This document shows positions 7,267 through 20,545 of a stretch of 64,000 nt of DNA, in pieces. Numbering within the stretch: position 1 is the stretch's first letter; each line of letters opens with the position of its first letter. This stretch comes from Aureimonas sp. AU12 (GTDB lineage Bacteria; Pseudomonadota; Alphaproteobacteria; Rhizobiales; Rhizobiaceae). Location of the stretch: contig NZ_BBWH01000043.1 of assembly GCF_001463705.1 (NCBI RefSeq), positions 156,129 to 220,128 on the forward strand, in the 5' to 3' direction. A program made the position numbers and the translations under genes. The notes under the pieces were generated by a model that did not search any database, was not told the origin of the DNA, and saw only the letters and a program-made list of their open reading frames with translations.

Positions 7267-9810
7267 GTGGAACAGACGGCCCAGATGGCGTCCAGCATGA
7301 GCGAGAAACCCTTGATCGATCGGAACACCGACTCGGTAGGCGTGCGCCGCCTTCTCTTCCTCGCCGGTTTCCTGTTCGTCTTCGCCGCGACCCTCGCGCT
7401 CTTCGGGCATGTCTACGGCGCCATCGCTCTGCTCGCGATCTTCGGCGTTCTCGCCATGGTCGGCATCGCCGCCGTCTTCGCGCTGGCGCTGGGGATCCTG
7501 CAGTTCGGCGGCCGCGACGGCGGGCGCGACATCGCCAAGGATTTCCTCGACGAGCTGCCGACCGGCACGCTCCTGACCGACCGCAAGGCGCGGATCGTCT
7601 ACGCCAACCGGGCCTATGGTCAGCTCACCGGGGCGGCTTCGTCGAGCGACGTTCGCACGCTCGAGCGTCTGCTGTCGCGCGAGCCCGAGGCGTCGGAGGC
7701 CATCTACCGGTTGGCCAACCTCGCCCGCGAAAACGTCGCCGGGCAGGAAGAGTTTCGCCTGACGCGTCATCTCGGCGGTGGCGGCGAACCGTCGCCGCGC
7801 TGGTATCGCGCCTCGGTTCGCCCGTTGCCGAGCGAGACCAACCCGATGCAGGCGTGGCAGATCGCCGACATCACCCGCGAGCGCGAGGATCAGGAGAGCT
7901 TCTTCAAGGATCTCCAGCACGCGATCGACTATCTCGACCATGCGCCGGCGGGCTTCTTCGCGGCCGACGAGACCGGCCGCATCGCCTACATCAATGCGAC
8001 GCTGGCCGGCTGGCTCGGCGTCGATCTCGCCACGTTCAAGCCTTATGGGCGCACGATCTTCGATCACGTCGGCGACGACGGCGCCACCTTCCTCAAGCGC
8101 GACGGCCGCCCCGACGACGACAGCGGCACCACGACGATCGACCTCGATCTCGTCACCGCGACCGGGCATCGGCTGCCCGTGCGCCTCCTGCGCAACATGG
8201 CGCGCGCCGGCGATGGTGCGCCCGGGCTGACGCGCACCCTCGTCCTCAACCGTTCGGGCAGCGGCGAGAAGGAAAGTGCGCTGCGGGCCGCCGAAGTGCG
8301 GTTCACCCGCTTCTTCAACTCCTCGCCGATGGCGATCGCCGCGCTCGACGCGTCGGGCAAGGTGGCGCGGGCGAACGCGGCCTTCGCACGCCTCTTCGGC
8401 GAGGCGGCCGCGGTGGGTACGACGCTCATCACCGACTGCGTCCGCGACGAGAGCCGCGAGGCGATCCGTCAAGCGCTGGCCGCCGCCGTGCGCGGGCAGG
8501 CCGGCATTCCCTCGGTCGATGCCGAACTCACCACGGAGCCGATGCGCTCCTCCCGCCTCTACATCAGCGCCAATTCAGACCCGCGCGACGACACGGGCGA
8601 GGTTGCGATCCTCTACGGCGTCGACATCACCCAGCAGCGCACGCTCGAAGACCAGTTCGCCAAGAGCCAGAAGATGCAGGCGGTCGGCAATCTCGCCGGC
8701 GGTATCGCGCACGACTTCAACAACGTCTTGACGATCATCACCGCCTCGGTCGACTTCCTGCTCCTCAACCATCGGACGGGCGATCCCTCGTTCCAGGATC
8801 TGCTCCTCATCAAGCAGAGCGCCAACCGCGCTGCATCGCTGGTGCGCCAGCTGCTCGCCTATTCGCGCCGTCAGACGATGCGGCCGAAGATGCTGAACCT
8901 GACGGATGTCGTCGCCGACATGCATCTTCTCCTCAAGCGGATTTCCGGTGATCTGGTCAAATTGGAGCGCCATCACGCCCGCGACCTCTGGCCCGTCATG
9001 GCTGATATCGGCCAGTTCGAGCAGGTGGTGACCAATCTCGTCCAGAACGCGCGCGACGCCATGTCGACGAACGGGCGCGTGACCATCTCGACGCGAAACG
9101 TCAGTTCGGCCGAGGCGAAGGGCTTCGGCTATGCCGAGCTGATCGAGGGCGAATACGTCCTGATGGAAGTCGCCGACACGGGATCGGGCATGCCGGCCGA
9201 CGTTGCCGAGCGCATCTTCGAGCCGTTCTTCACCACGAAGGACATCGGCAAGGGCACCGGTCTCGGCCTGTCCATGGCCTACGGCATTGTCAAGCAGTCT
9301 GGCGGCTTCATCTTCGTTGAGTCGGTGCTGGGCGAGGGCACGACGTTCCGCATCTTCCTGCCCCGCCACATCCCGGCCGAAGGGCCGGCGCTCAAAGCCG
9401 AGCCGACCGCGGCCGTTTCGGCGGCCAAGATGGACCTGTCGGGCACCGCCTCGATCCTGCTCGTCGAGGACGAGGACAACGTGCGCGCCGGCAATGTTCG
9501 CGCCCTCAAGATGCGAGGCTACGAGGTTCACGAGGCATCGAGCGGCGTCGAGGCGCTCGAAGTCATGGAGGAGATCGGTGGCAAGGTCGATCTCGTCGTT
9601 TCCGACGTGGTGATGCCCGAGATGGACGGCCCGACGCTGTTGCGCGAGATGCGCAAGGTGCGTCCCGACCTCAAGTTCATCTTCGTCTCCGGCTATGCCG
9701 AGGACGCCTTCGCCAAGAACCTGCCGGACGGCGAGAAGTTCGGCTTCCTGCCCAAGCCCTTCTCGCTGCGCGAACTCGCGGTCGCCGTGAAGGAAGCGCT
9801 CGAGGAGTAG
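7267..9810 (+). CDS. cckA: Cell-cycle hybrid histidine kinase CckA
   Basis: 847 residues. CckA autophosphorylates and passes phosphate through ChpT to the master regulator CtrA and to CpdR; it can also act as a phosphatase. Domain order: two membrane helices (about 28-46 and 52-76), PAS-like domains (about 90-460), HisKA with the phospho-acceptor H482 in GGIAHDFNN, HATPase with DTGSGMP and [13 protein letters not shown] (about 590-700), and a C-terminal receiver with phospho-acceptor D780 in [11 protein letters not shown]. Start is GTG 7267, with GGAG at 7256-7259; ATG codons 6 and 10 codons later lack a ribosome site. The protein is divergent from the FliO-like gene. The upstream region shows no strong promoter. 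Confidence 0.93.
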   Translation: MEQTAQMASSMSEKPLIDRNTDSVGVRRLLFLAGFLFVFAATLALFGHVYGAIALLAIFGVLAMVGIAAVFALALGILQFGGRDGGRDIAKDFLDELPTGTLLTDRKARIVYANRAYGQLTGAASSSDVRTLERLLSREPEASEAIYRLANLARENVAGQEEFRLTRHLGGGGEPSPRWYRASVRPLPSETNPMQAWQIADITREREDQESFFKDLQHAIDYLDHAPAGFFAADETGRIAYINATLAGWLGVDLATFKPYGRTIFDHVGDDGATFLKRDGRPDDDSGTTTIDLDLVTATGHRLPVRLLRNMARAGDGAPGLTRTLVLNRSGSGEKESALRAAEVRFTRFFNSSPMAIAALDASGKVARANAAFARLFGEAAAVGTTLITDCVRDESREAIRQALAAAVRGQAGIPSVDAELTTEPMRSSRLYISANSDPRDDTGEVAILYGVDITQQRTLEDQFAKSQKMQAVGNLAGGIAHDFNNVLTIITASVDFLLLNHRTGDPSFQDLLLIKQSANRAASLVRQLLAYSRRQTMRPKMLNLTDVVADMHLLLKRISGDLVKLERHHARDLWPVMADIGQFEQVVTNLVQNARDAMSTNGRVTISTRNVSSAEAKGFGYAELIEGEYVLMEVADTGSGMPADVAERIFEPFFTTKDIGKGTGLGLSMAYGIVKQSGGFIFVESVLGEGTTFRIFLPRHIPAEGPALKAEPTAAVSAAKMDLSGTASILLVEDEDNVRAGNVRALKMRGYEVHEASSGVEALEVMEEIGGKVDLVVSDVVMPEMDGPTLLREMRKVRPDLKFIFVSGYAEDAFAKNLPDGEKFGFLPKPFSLRELAVAVKEALEE

Positions 9811-9970
9811 CGCCCAACGGGCCGCTACTATTCGGAAAATGTCTTTCTGACGGGCGGCGTCAGTGCCGCCGTCCGGTCTGTCTCACCCATGCCGCTCGCG
9901 GTAGCGCCGTTCCCGACGATCCGGTTGCCGTGGTGCGGGCGACCATCGGCCGCCCGCCGGCCGAGCTTCA

Positions 9971-10891
9971 TCAGGCGTCGTCGAGGGCCTTGAGCGCCAC
10001 GGCGATCTCGGCGGCCAGCCGCGCGTTCGAGCGAACGAGATTGATGTTGGTGGCCAGCGAGCGGCCCTCGCTCAGCTCGAAAATCCGCTTGAGCAGGTAG
10101 GGCGTTGCAGCCTTGCCGCTGATCCCGTCGCGCTCGGAATCGGCCAGCGCGACGTCGATCCAGCTGCCGATCGTCGCCGTGTCGATCTCGAGATCCGACG
10201 GCAAGGGGTTGGCGATCAGCATTCCCCCGTCGATGGCCAACGCCTCGCGAGCCTGCTGGAAGGCCGCGATCTCCGCCGCGCTGTCGAGGCGGATGGGAGA
10301 TGCGATGCCGGACGAGCGCGACCAGAAGGCCGGAAGCTCGTCGACGCCGAAGCCGACGACGGGAACGCCTTTCGTTTCAAGCACTTCGAATGTCTTCTTC
10401 AGATCGAGGATCGCCTTGGCGCCGGCCGAGACGACGATCACCGGCGTGCGCGCCAGCTCTTCGAGATCGGCGGAGATATCGAACGAGGTCTCGGCGCCGC
10501 GATGCACGCCGCCGACGCCGCCGGTGGCGAAGACCTCGATGCCGGCCAGTGCCGCCGCGATCATCGTCGCGGCGACCGTGGTCGATCCCGTTCGCTTGGC
10601 GGCGACCGCATAGGCGAGGTCGGCGCGCGACAGCTTGAGCGCGTCACGCGTCTGCGCCAGCGCTTCGAGTTCGGCGTCGGTGAGGCCGATGTGCAGGGTG
10701 CCGTCGATGACGACGATCGTCGCCGGCTCGGCGCCGGCATCGCGGATCAACTGCTCGACACCGCGGGCCATTTCCAGGTTTTGCGGCCACGGCATTCCGT
10801 GGGTGATGATCGTCGATTCCAGCGCGACAACGGGCCGTCCCTCGGAAAGAGCGGCCTCGACGGCGGGCGAGGTGGTGAAAGGCAGGCGCAT
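9971..10891 (-). CDS. psuG: Pseudouridine-5'-phosphate glycosidase
   Basis: 306 residues, typical length. PsuG splits pseudouridine 5'-phosphate into uracil and ribose 5-phosphate, breaking a C-C glycosidic bond, in salvage of RNA-derived pseudouridine. Family landmarks: ALESTIITHGMPWPQNLE near the N-terminus, KLSRADLAYAVA, FATGGVGGVHRGAE, and ANPLP ... ATPYLLKRIFELS near the end. ATG 10891 is preferred over a TTG two codons upstream because GACGAG lies seven bases before it. It follows psuK on the same strand after 12 bp, so they form a two-gene operon supplying kinase then glycosidase. Confidence 0.93.
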   Translation of the reverse strand: MRLPFTTSPAVEAALSEGRPVVALESTIITHGMPWPQNLEMARGVEQLIRDAGAEPATIVVIDGTLHIGLTDAELEALAQTRDALKLSRADLAYAVAAKRTGSTTVAATMIAAALAGIEVFATGGVGGVHRGAETSFDISADLEELARTPVIVVSAGAKAILDLKKTFEVLETKGVPVVGFGVDELPAFWSRSSGIASPIRLDSAAEIAAFQQAREALAIDGGMLIANPLPSDLEIDTATIGSWIDVALADSERDGISGKAATPYLLKRIFELSEGRSLATNINLVRSNARLAAEIAVALKALDDA

Positions 10892-10903
10892 GGGCAAACT
10901 CGT

Positions 10904-11863
10904 CTAGGCGATGGGACGAAGCGGCGCCAGATCGGCGCCGAGGTTTCGGCAGGTTTCCGCACAGCCGGGCGACAGACCTGCGGCGATATGAAGGCTGGCG
11001 GCCGCCATTCCCGTTCGCGCCGCCTGGCGGAAGGAGGCTCTGTTCAGACACTCGGCGAGGGTGACGGCGGCGAGCGTGTCGCCCGCGCCGGTCACGTCGC
11101 GGACGGCATCGACGGGCGGCGGTGCCTGCGCAAAGATCTGTCCGTCCTCGACGATCCAGGCCTCGCGCGGACCGTCGGTGATGACGGCGCGACGAAGTCC
11201 CGCGGCCGTGAGCGCCTGAACGAACACGCGAGGCTCGGCGTCCGGCTCGCATGCGGCCAGAGCCGCGGCTTCGAGGCGGGAGACGAAGAGCATGGCGAGG
11301 CGCGGCAGGGCCGCCGCAAGCCTTCCGACCTTGCCCGGCGAGACGCCGATCGCCGCGACCGGACTGCGCCGGGCGTATGCGAGATCCAAGAGTGTCTCCG
11401 CCGGAAGATTGGCATCAACGAGCAGGGCGGCGCCGGCGTCGAGCTGAAGGCGCAGATGCTTGCGCGATAGGACGCGCGGGGTCATGAGATCGTAGAGTGC
11501 CATGTCGGCAATTCCGGCCACCAGCTCGCCGCGATCATCGAGGATGGCGGTGTAGGTCGGGGTCGCGCGGTCGAGCCAAGTCAGCGAGCCGTCGCCGATC
11601 CCGCGATCCGCCAAGGCCGCTTCGACGCTCGCCCCGCCCGCGTCACCTCCGCGCACCGAGACGAGAAACGCAGCGGTTCCGAACTGCTGGAGCGCCATAG
11701 CGGCGTTGAAGGCTGCACCTCCGACGCGCTCGGTGAGATGGCCGGGGTTGGACGCTTGAGGGCGATAGGGAGGGTGGGATCGTGCGATCCGATCCACGTG
11801 AGCAGCGCCGATCAGGATCACGAGCGGCGCGGACGCTGCTGTCGGCGTCGACGGTTCGGTCAT
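10904..11863 (-). CDS. psuK: PfkB-family sugar kinase, probable pseudouridine kinase
   Basis: 319 residues with the PfkB/ribokinase fold: N-terminal GAAHVDRIA, the GG motif RVGGAAFNAAMALQQFG, and the C-terminal DVTGAGDT with the catalytic base D262. Sequence alone says only PfkB kinase; the assignment to pseudouridine kinase comes from its place directly before psuG (12 bp gap). It phosphorylates pseudouridine with ATP to give the PsuG substrate. No pseudouridine transporter is next to it. The operon is divergent from recA. Confidence 0.85.
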   Translation of the reverse strand: MTEPSTPTAASAPLVILIGAAHVDRIARSHPPYRPQASNPGHLTERVGGAAFNAAMALQQFGTAAFLVSVRGGDAGGASVEAALADRGIGDGSLTWLDRATPTYTAILDDRGELVAGIADMALYDLMTPRVLSRKHLRLQLDAGAALLVDANLPAETLLDLAYARRSPVAAIGVSPGKVGRLAAALPRLAMLFVSRLEAAALAACEPDAEPRVFVQALTAAGLRRAVITDGPREAWIVEDGQIFAQAPPPVDAVRDVTGAGDTLAAVTLAECLNRASFRQAARTGMAAASLHIAAGLSPGCAETCRNLGADLAPLRPIA

Positions 11864-11907
11864 TCATGGCCCCGGAAAGGACCGTGCGAATCAAGAGGAC
11901 GGAATGC

Positions 11908-11922
11908 GAACAAAGCCGGATC
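11908..11922 (+). promoter_or_regulatory. LexA-like operator 1, recA promoter
   Basis: GAAC-N7-GATC. The alphaproteobacterial LexA consensus is GTTC-N7-GTTC, read on the other strand as GAAC-N7-GAAC; this site differs at one of eight fixed bases. It lies exactly 31 bp, about three helical turns, upstream of operator 2. Confidence 0.4.
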
Positions 11923-11927
11923 ACAGC

Positions 11928-11956
11928 TTGCGGGATGAGAACAAAAAGAGTACATC
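11928..11956 (+). promoter_or_regulatory. Probable recA promoter
   Basis: TTGCGG (-35, 11928-11933), 17 bp spacer, TACATC (-10, 11951-11956). LexA-like operator 2 fills the spacer, which is the expected geometry for repression. Predicted start about 11963; leader about 52 bases. Confidence 0.5.
11939..11953 (+). promoter_or_regulatory. LexA-like operator 2, recA promoter
   Basis: GAAC-AAAAAGA-GTAC. It matches the alphaproteobacterial SOS box GAAC-N7-GAAC at seven of eight fixed bases, has the A-rich centre common in these boxes, and lies between the -35 and -10 elements of recA. Confidence 0.65.
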
Positions 11957-12015
11957 TTCGTCATTGCCAATCCGATTGCGCCCCGTACCACCCCGTGGAA
12001 TAAGGTCTCGCCGAC

Positions 12016-13098
<1,083 letters not shown>

Positions 13099-13123
13099 TC
13101 TCCGCTTCCAAACAGACCGAAAG

Positions 13124-13148
13124 CGCCCGCGGAGATCGCGGGCGTTTT
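13124..13148 (+). terminator. Intrinsic terminator of recA
   Basis: Stem CGCCCGCG (13124-13131) with CGCGGGCG (13137-13144), loop GAGAT, then TTTT. Confidence 0.85.
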
Positions 13149-13303
13149 CGTATCCGGACGTTGGATCGAACCGCGACCGGTCGCCCGAGCGAGCCATGGC
13201 CCCGAGGGACCGGCGCCATGGACAGGGTTTTGGCGTCTGGTTAAAAGGCGGCACCCAGCGGTGGTTCGTCCAGCGCTCTTTTTGCAAGCCTCAAGGTGTT
13301 CTC

Positions 13304-15952
<2,649 letters not shown>

Positions 15953-15995
15953 TACCGGACGGCTCTTCTACGGAAGATGTCGGCTTCAGTAACGG

Positions 15996-16023
15996 AAAAG
16001 GGGCGCCTCGCGGCGCCCCTTTT
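15996..16023. terminator. Bidirectional terminator between alaS and PRC-barrel gene
   Basis: AAAAGGGGCGCC (15996-16007) pairs with GGCGCCCCTTTT (16012-16023), loop TCGC. A and T runs on both flanks suit the convergent genes. Confidence 0.9.
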
Positions 16024-16030
16024 GCTTTCG

Positions 16031-16399
16031 TCAGTCGCGGTAATTGGGGAAGGAAGCCACTTCGACGGCCGAGGTCGTCAGCGTCAGCCGGGCGCCGTCC
16101 GGCGTGAAGCGGTCGAGGGGGATCACCTTGGATCCCGTGAAGCCGGTGGTCGCGCCGTCGAAGTCCACCACGAGGGCGACCGGCGTGTTGGCGTCGCTTC
16201 CGAGCACTTCCTCGACTTCACCGAGTTCCACGCCGTCCCCGCTTTTGAGGACCTTGGCATCCTCGATGGCGTCGACGGTCTTGTTCCACGGCTGGAGGAC
16301 GACGTTGTCGGCAACTTCGACGAGGGGGGCGTTCTGAGCCTGGGCAGCGGCGCCGGACAGGAGGACGGCAGTGGTCGCGGCGAGAAGCATGCGATGCAT
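16031..16399 (-). CDS. Periplasmic PRC-barrel domain protein
   Basis: 122 residues. Signal peptide about 1-22 (LLAATTAVLLSG, cleavage near AQA|QN). The rest fits a PRC-barrel: VELGEVEEVLGSD, VALVVDFDG, KVIPLDRFTPD. Such small exported PRC-barrel proteins are common in Rhizobiales; their partners are unknown. Start ATG 16399 has CGGAGA eight bases upstream and is preferred to ATG 16390, which would shorten the n-region. A CtrA-like site lies just upstream (16419-16433). Confidence 0.8.
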   Translation of the reverse strand: MHRMLLAATTAVLLSGAAAQAQNAPLVEVADNVVLQPWNKTVDAIEDAKVLKSGDGVELGEVEEVLGSDANTPVALVVDFDGATTGFTGSKVIPLDRFTPDGARLTLTTSAVEVASFPNYRD

Positions 16400-16418
16400 T
16401 CTAAGATCTCCGTATGGA

Positions 16419-16433
16419 TTAATGAGCTCCTAA
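16419..16433 (-). promoter_or_regulatory. CtrA-like site upstream of PRC-barrel gene
   Basis: Read on the minus strand: TTAG-GAGCTCA-TTAA, followed by TCCAT. The CtrA consensus is TTAA-N7-TTAA(C); one mismatch. It sits 20-34 bases before the ATG. The same GTTAGGA-N5-TTAA core appears at 47065-47080. Confidence 0.35.
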
Positions 16434-16480
16434 CGAAAAATTTTCGGACGAGTTCCTCGACAAATTCGCGATCCCAAGCG

Positions 16481-16504
16481 AAAAACCCGGCCGCAAGGCC
16501 GGGC
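16481..16504 (-). terminator. Intrinsic terminator of icd
   Basis: On the minus strand: CCCGGCC (16503-16497), loop TTGC, GGCCGGG (16492-16486), then five T (16485-16481). Confidence 0.9.
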
Positions 16505-16533
16505 GTCTTCGTCGTCGTCCAGGTTGCGGATGC

Positions 16534-17748
16534 TTATGCCGCCATCGCCTTCTGGAGGTTCTCGTCGATCTTGTCGAGGAAGCCGGTGGTCGAGAGCCAG
16601 GGCTGCTCCGGTCCGATGAGAAGCGCCAGGTCCTTGGTCATGTGACCGGCTTCGACGGTCTGGACGCAGACGGCTTCCAGCGTGTCGGCGAACTGCTTCA
16701 GCGCCTCGTTGTTGTCGAGCTTGGCGCGGTGGGCGAGGCCCCGGGTCCAGGCGAAGATGGAGGCGATCGAGTTCGTCGACGTCTCCTGGCCCTTCTGGTG
16801 CTGGCGGTAATGGCGGGTCACGGTGCCGTGCGCGGCTTCGGCTTCCACGGTCTGGCCGTCCGGCGTCATCAGCACCGAGGTCATCAGGCCGAGCGAGCCG
16901 AAGCCCTGCGCCACGATGTCGGACTGCACGTCGCCGTCGTAGTTCTTGCAGGCCCAGACATAACCACCCGACCACTTGAGCGCCGACGCCACCATGTCGT
17001 CGATCAGGCGGTGTTCGTAGGTCAGCTTGCGCTTATCGAACTCGGCCTTGAACTCGGCGTCGAACACCTCCTGGAAGATGTCCTTGAAGCGGCCGTCATA
17101 GGCCTTGAGGATCGTGTTCTTGGTCGAAAGGTAGACCGGGTAGTTGCGCAGCAGGCCGTAGTTCAGCGAGGCGCGGGCGAACTCGCGGATCGAATCGTCG
17201 AGATTGTACATCGCCATCGCGACGCCGGCGGAAGGCGCCTGATAGACCTCGTGCTCGATGACCTCGCCGTCCTCGCCGACGAACTTGATCGTCAGCGTGC
17301 CCTTGCCGGGGAACTTGAAGTCGGTGGCGCGGTACTGATCGCCGAAGGCATGGCGTCCGACGATGATCGGCTGCGTCCAACCGGGCACGAGGCGCGGCAC
17401 GTTCTGCATGATGATCGGCTCGCGGAAGATCACGCCGCCGAGGATGTTGCGGATCGTGCCGTTCGGCGACTTCCACATCTTCTTGAGCTTGAACTCCTCG
17501 ACGCGCTGCTCGTCGGGGGTAATGGTGGCGCACTTCACGCCGACGCCGTGCTTCTTGATGGCGTGGGCGGAGTCGATCGTCACCTGGTCGCCGGTGGCGT
17601 CGCGGTTCTCGACCGAGAGGTCGTAATATTCGAGATCGATGTCGAGATAGGGGTGGATCAGCTTGTCCTTGATCGCCTGCCAGATGATCCGGGTCATCTC
17701 GTCGCCGTCGAGCTCCACGACCGGATTGTCGACCTTGATCTTCGCCAT
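16534..17748 (-). CDS. icd: NADP-dependent isocitrate dehydrogenase
   Basis: 404 residues. It oxidises isocitrate to 2-oxoglutarate with NADP in the TCA cycle. The length and sequence ([54 protein letters not shown]) place it in the homodimeric class shared with eukaryotes and Rhizobiales. NYDGDVQSD carries metal-binding aspartates, and [17 protein letters not shown] is the NADP-binding stretch. Start ATG 17748 with AAGGGA eight bases upstream. It has its own promoter (17839-17866) and terminator, so it is monocistronic. Confidence 0.97.
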   Translation of the reverse strand: MAKIKVDNPVVELDGDEMTRIIWQAIKDKLIHPYLDIDLEYYDLSVENRDATGDQVTIDSAHAIKKHGVGVKCATITPDEQRVEEFKLKKMWKSPNGTIRNILGGVIFREPIIMQNVPRLVPGWTQPIIVGRHAFGDQYRATDFKFPGKGTLTIKFVGEDGEVIEHEVYQAPSAGVAMAMYNLDDSIREFARASLNYGLLRNYPVYLSTKNTILKAYDGRFKDIFQEVFDAEFKAEFDKRKLTYEHRLIDDMVASALKWSGGYVWACKNYDGDVQSDIVAQGFGSLGLMTSVLMTPDGQTVEAEAAHGTVTRHYRQHQKGQETSTNSIASIFAWTRGLAHRAKLDNNEALKQFADTLEAVCVQTVEAGHMTKDLALLIGPEQPWLSTTGFLDKIDENLQKAMAA

Positions 17749-17838
17749 CGCTGATTTTCCCTTGGGAGACCGTCCCGCCGTCGGCGGCGACGTGTGTCGG
17801 AAGAAGGGGGCCGATCCGCCCCCCGCGCATGTTCCGCG

Positions 17839-17866
17839 CCTATAGCATTCGCACCGGGGAAGGCAA
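17839..17866 (-). promoter_or_regulatory. Probable icd promoter
   Basis: On the minus strand: TTGCCT (-35, 17866-17861), 16 bp spacer, TATAGG (-10, 17844-17839). Leader of about 85 bases to the ATG. Confidence 0.45.
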
Positions 17867-17975
17867 AGCGACGTGCCGGTTTTCGGGCTGCCTTCGTCGC
17901 CGGGCCTTTGCGCAACGCCAAGCGCTCGTTTACTCAGCGAGCGAACGGATCTGGTTGAAGACGAAAGAGACCCCC

Positions 17976-18758
17976 TTGGCCGGCACGAACCGAAGCGACG
18001 AGAACCTGGCAGGCGGACCGGCGATCATCCTCGTGGAGCCGCAGCTCGGCGAAAATATCGGCATGGTGGCGCGCGCCATGGCCAATTTCGGCCTGAGCGA
18101 CCTGCGTCTCGTCAACCCGCGCGACGGCTGGCCGAACGAGCGGGCGCGGGCGAGCGCTTCGCGTGCCGACCACGTGATCGATGCCGTCCGACTGTTCGAC
18201 AGCGTCGAGGCGGCGGCTGCCGACCTTCGCTATCTCTTGGCGACGACGGCCCGTCCCCGCTACTCGGTGAAGCCCGTGCGCGGGCCGGATTCTGCCGCGA
18301 TGGAGCTGCGCCGGCGCTTCGAGACCGACCAGCCTTCTGGCATTCTCTTCGGGCGCGAGCGCTTCGGCCTCTCGAACGAGGAGGTCGATCTCGCCGACGA
18401 GATCGTGACCTTCCCGGTCAATCCCGCCTTCGCCTCGCTGAACATCGCGCAGGCGGTGCTTCTCATGAGCTACGAGTGGATGAAGTCCGGGCTCGGCGAG
18501 AATGCCGCGCCCCGCTTCCAGGCCCCGGAAGTGTTGCAGGCCGGCAAGGACGATCTCTATCGCTTCTTCGAGCATCTGGAGGCGACGCTCGACGAGGCCG
18601 GCTACTTCTTCCCGCCGGCCAAGCGCGACACGATGGTCCACAACCTGCGCACCATGATGACGCGCGCGGGCTTCTCGGAGCCGGAACTGCGGACCCTGCG
18701 CGGCGTGTTGCGCACGCTGGAGCGTCGCCGGCGTCTCGACGAGGAGGCGGGCGCTTGA
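17976..18758 (+). CDS. TrmJ/LasT-family SPOUT RNA methyltransferase
   Basis: About 260 residues. SPOUT enzymes of the TrmJ branch 2'-O-methylate position 32 of the tRNA anticodon loop with S-adenosylmethionine; the exact target here is inferred from the family. Visible: [22 protein letters not shown] at the N-terminus (motif 1 with the catalytic Arg), [14 protein letters not shown] (motif 2) and [12 protein letters not shown] (motif 3, knot). No ATG fits; TTG 17976 is chosen because it starts just before the core and AAAGAGA lies upstream. TTG 17955 or an ATG at 17829 would add 7 or 49 residues. Its stop overlaps the murI start (TTGA). Confidence 0.85.
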   Translation: MAGTNRSDENLAGGPAIILVEPQLGENIGMVARAMANFGLSDLRLVNPRDGWPNERARASASRADHVIDAVRLFDSVEAAAADLRYLLATTARPRYSVKPVRGPDSAAMELRRRFETDQPSGILFGRERFGLSNEEVDLADEIVTFPVNPAFASLNIAQAVLLMSYEWMKSGLGENAAPRFQAPEVLQAGKDDLYRFFEHLEATLDEAGYFFPPAKRDTMVHNLRTMMTRAGFSEPELRTLRGVLRTLERRRRLDEEAGA

Positions 18759-19534
18759 AGGAGCCGCCGGTCCTCGTCTTCGACAGCGGCATCGGCGGGC
18801 TCTCGGTCTTGCGGGAGCTTCGTGTCGTCATGCCGGACCGTCGCTTCGTCTATGTCGCCGACGACGCGGGCTTTCCCTATGGCAACTGGGAGGAGGCCGC
18901 GCTGGTCCGCCACATCGGCGATCTCTTCGCCACGCTGATCGAGACGCACCGGCCGCAACTCGCGGTCATCGCCTGCAATACGGCCTCGACGCTGGTGCTG
19001 CCGAGCCTGCGCACGCGCTTCACGATCCCCTTCGTCGGCACCGTTCCGGCGGTGAAGCCGGCGGCTGAGCGTTCGCGCTCGAAGCTCGTCAGCGTTCTCG
19101 CCACGCCCGGCACCGTGAAGCGCGACTATACGCGATCGCTCATCGCCGAGTTCGCACGCGACTGCGAGGTGCAGCTCGTTGGATCGGTGCGGCTGGCGAC
19201 GATGGCGGAGGCGCATGTCCGGGGCGAGCGCGTCGGCCTCGACGAGGTGGAGGCGGAGATCGCGCCGTGCTTTCGCGAGCGCGACGGACGGCGCACCGAT
19301 ATCGTGGCGCTGGCCTGCACGCACTATCCGTTCCTCGCGAACGCCTTTCGCAAGGTGGCGCCCTGGCCGGTGGACTGGCTGGACCCCGCCGAGGCCATCG
19401 CCCGGCAGGCGTCGCGCTTCCTGCCGGACCGCCCGTCTTCGCTGCCCGAGGGCTTCGATCTCGCCGTATTCACCGCCGGCGAGATCGATTACGCGACACG
19501 CCGCGTGATCCATGGTTTCGGCCTGCACACCTGA
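18755..19534 (+). CDS. murI: Glutamate racemase
   Basis: 259 residues. It makes D-glutamate for peptidoglycan without a cofactor. FDSGIGG (9-15) and the catalytic cysteines C74 (VIACNTAST) and C188 (ALACTHYPF) are in place. The start is TTG 18755, overlapping the upstream stop by four bases (TTGA) and preceded by GAGGAGG; no ATG or GTG fits the family N-terminus. It ends 3 bp before the stop of a convergent secreted-protein gene. Confidence 0.94.
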   Translation: MKEPPVLVFDSGIGGLSVLRELRVVMPDRRFVYVADDAGFPYGNWEEAALVRHIGDLFATLIETHRPQLAVIACNTASTLVLPSLRTRFTIPFVGTVPAVKPAAERSRSKLVSVLATPGTVKRDYTRSLIAEFARDCEVQLVGSVRLATMAEAHVRGERVGLDEVEAEIAPCFRERDGRRTDIVALACTHYPFLANAFRKVAPWPVDWLDPAEAIARQASRFLPDRPSSLPEGFDLAVFTAGEIDYATRRVIHGFGLHT

Positions 19535-19537
19535 GTG

Positions 19538-20056
19538 TCAGCCCTTGGACAGCGTGACGTCCGAGGTCTTCTTCGGCGCGCCGTCCACCTGATCGGTGAC
19601 CGCCAGCGTGAACCGCCCGCCGCCGGCATTGGTGATCCGCATGACGGCGTTGCGGTCTCCATGCACCGGCGTCGGATACGTGAGGTCGAGCGTCAGCGTG
19701 TTGCCATTGAGGCGCCCGTTCGACAACTGGGCCGGCCCACGGCTGGACCCCGTATAGGTCCCGGCGAAGCGGTTCGTGGCGCGGTCGAAGCGAATGTCGG
19801 CGCCGATCTTGCGGGTCACGATGATCGCCGCCCGGCACGAGCCGGCGATCGTCAGTGCGTTCGTCGAGGGTCTGGTACCGTTGACGCTGCAACTCACCGA
19901 GCGAGGCGAGGTGTCCTGCTCGCGCTGGACGAAGCCCTTGCCGGCGAAGCGTCCCTCGAACCGATCGAGAAAGCTGGCGTCGGCGAGCGCAGGGGTGGCC
20001 GAGAGAACGGCGACGGCGGCCAGGACCGCGCGAAGGGACGGGATCGAGTGGGTCAT
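19538..20056 (-). CDS. Small secreted protein of unknown function (paralogue B)
   Basis: 172 residues. Signal peptide about 1-25 (VLAAVAVLSATPALA|DAS). The mature protein is beta-rich in appearance with C56 and C74 that may pair. It resembles the secreted protein at 656-1189: FEGRFAGKGF against FGRWVGPGE, SVSCSVNG against FVCDLSG, AGSCRAA against DGTCRVG, and RLNGNTLTLDL against DVEGNRIVVGL at matching spacing. No known domain is recognised; a lipocalin-like barrel is possible. ATG 20056 has GGAAGG upstream. Convergent with murI. Confidence 0.82.
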   Translation of the reverse strand: MTHSIPSLRAVLAAVAVLSATPALADASFLDRFEGRFAGKGFVQREQDTSPRSVSCSVNGTRPSTNALTIAGSCRAAIIVTRKIGADIRFDRATNRFAGTYTGSSRGPAQLSNGRLNGNTLTLDLTYPTPVHGDRNAVMRITNAGGGRFTLAVTDQVDGAPKKTSDVTLSKG

Positions 20057-20183
20057 GGGACGGACCTTCCGGGCTTTTTAAGCCGCCACGGCGGCAGGAC
20101 GGCCCTTGGGCCGGTCATGTCGAAAGGGAACGGTTGGGCCCGTATTCCGTTCGTTGACTGAACAAGACTTGAACGGGCGTCCC

Positions 20184-20342
20184 ATGGATCTGATCAAAAT
20201 CATCTTCGCCATCCTCCTCCCGCCGCTCGGCGTCTTCATGGAGGTCGGCATCGGCAAGCACTTCTGGATCAACATCGTGCTCACGCTCTTCGGCTACATT
20301 CCGGGCATCGTGCATGCGATCTGGGTGATCGCCCGCCGTTGA
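20184..20342 (+). CDS. YqaE/Pmp3-family small membrane peptide
   Basis: 52 residues with two membrane helices (about 4-22 and 28-49). The pattern IIFAILLPPLGVFMEVG ... INIVLTLFGYIPGIVHAIWV is diagnostic of the Pmp3/YqaE family, small stress-related membrane proteins linked to membrane potential and salt tolerance in yeast and plants; the bacterial role is not established. The ribosome site before ATG 20184 is weak. A strong terminator follows at 20387, so it is transcribed separately from rpsD. Confidence 0.9.
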   Translation: MDLIKIIFAILLPPLGVFMEVGIGKHFWINIVLTLFGYIPGIVHAIWVIARR

Positions 20343-20386
20343 TCCATGGTTGACTCGACGGCTTCCCAGTCTTAGGAACTGCGCAT

Positions 20387-20414
20387 CGGCGGGACGAAAG
20401 TCCCGCCGGTTTTT
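20387..20414 (+). terminator. Intrinsic terminator after pmp3-like gene
   Basis: Stem CGGCGGGAC (20387-20395) with GTCCCGCCG (20400-20408), loop GAAA, then GTTTTTA. Confidence 0.9.
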
Positions 20415-20545
20415 ACGTGTCCCGTGAGCTGCCGCAACTGGTGTGGCCGCTCTGTCGGCCGCTTCCTCGAAGGAGGCGGGCAAAGGAGGGCGCGTTTCCT
20501 GGCCGGGCGGATCATCCGGCGACGGCCTCATTCTTAGGAAATGCG

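Noticed and set aside
9848..9873. GC-rich hairpin between cckA and psuG as a terminator
   Set aside because: The stem is imperfect and no T-run follows on either strand.
20350..20378. TTGACT-N17-TAGGAA, a possible rpsD promoter
   Set aside because: The start it predicts falls at the foot of the strong terminator at 20387, so transcripts would end at once.
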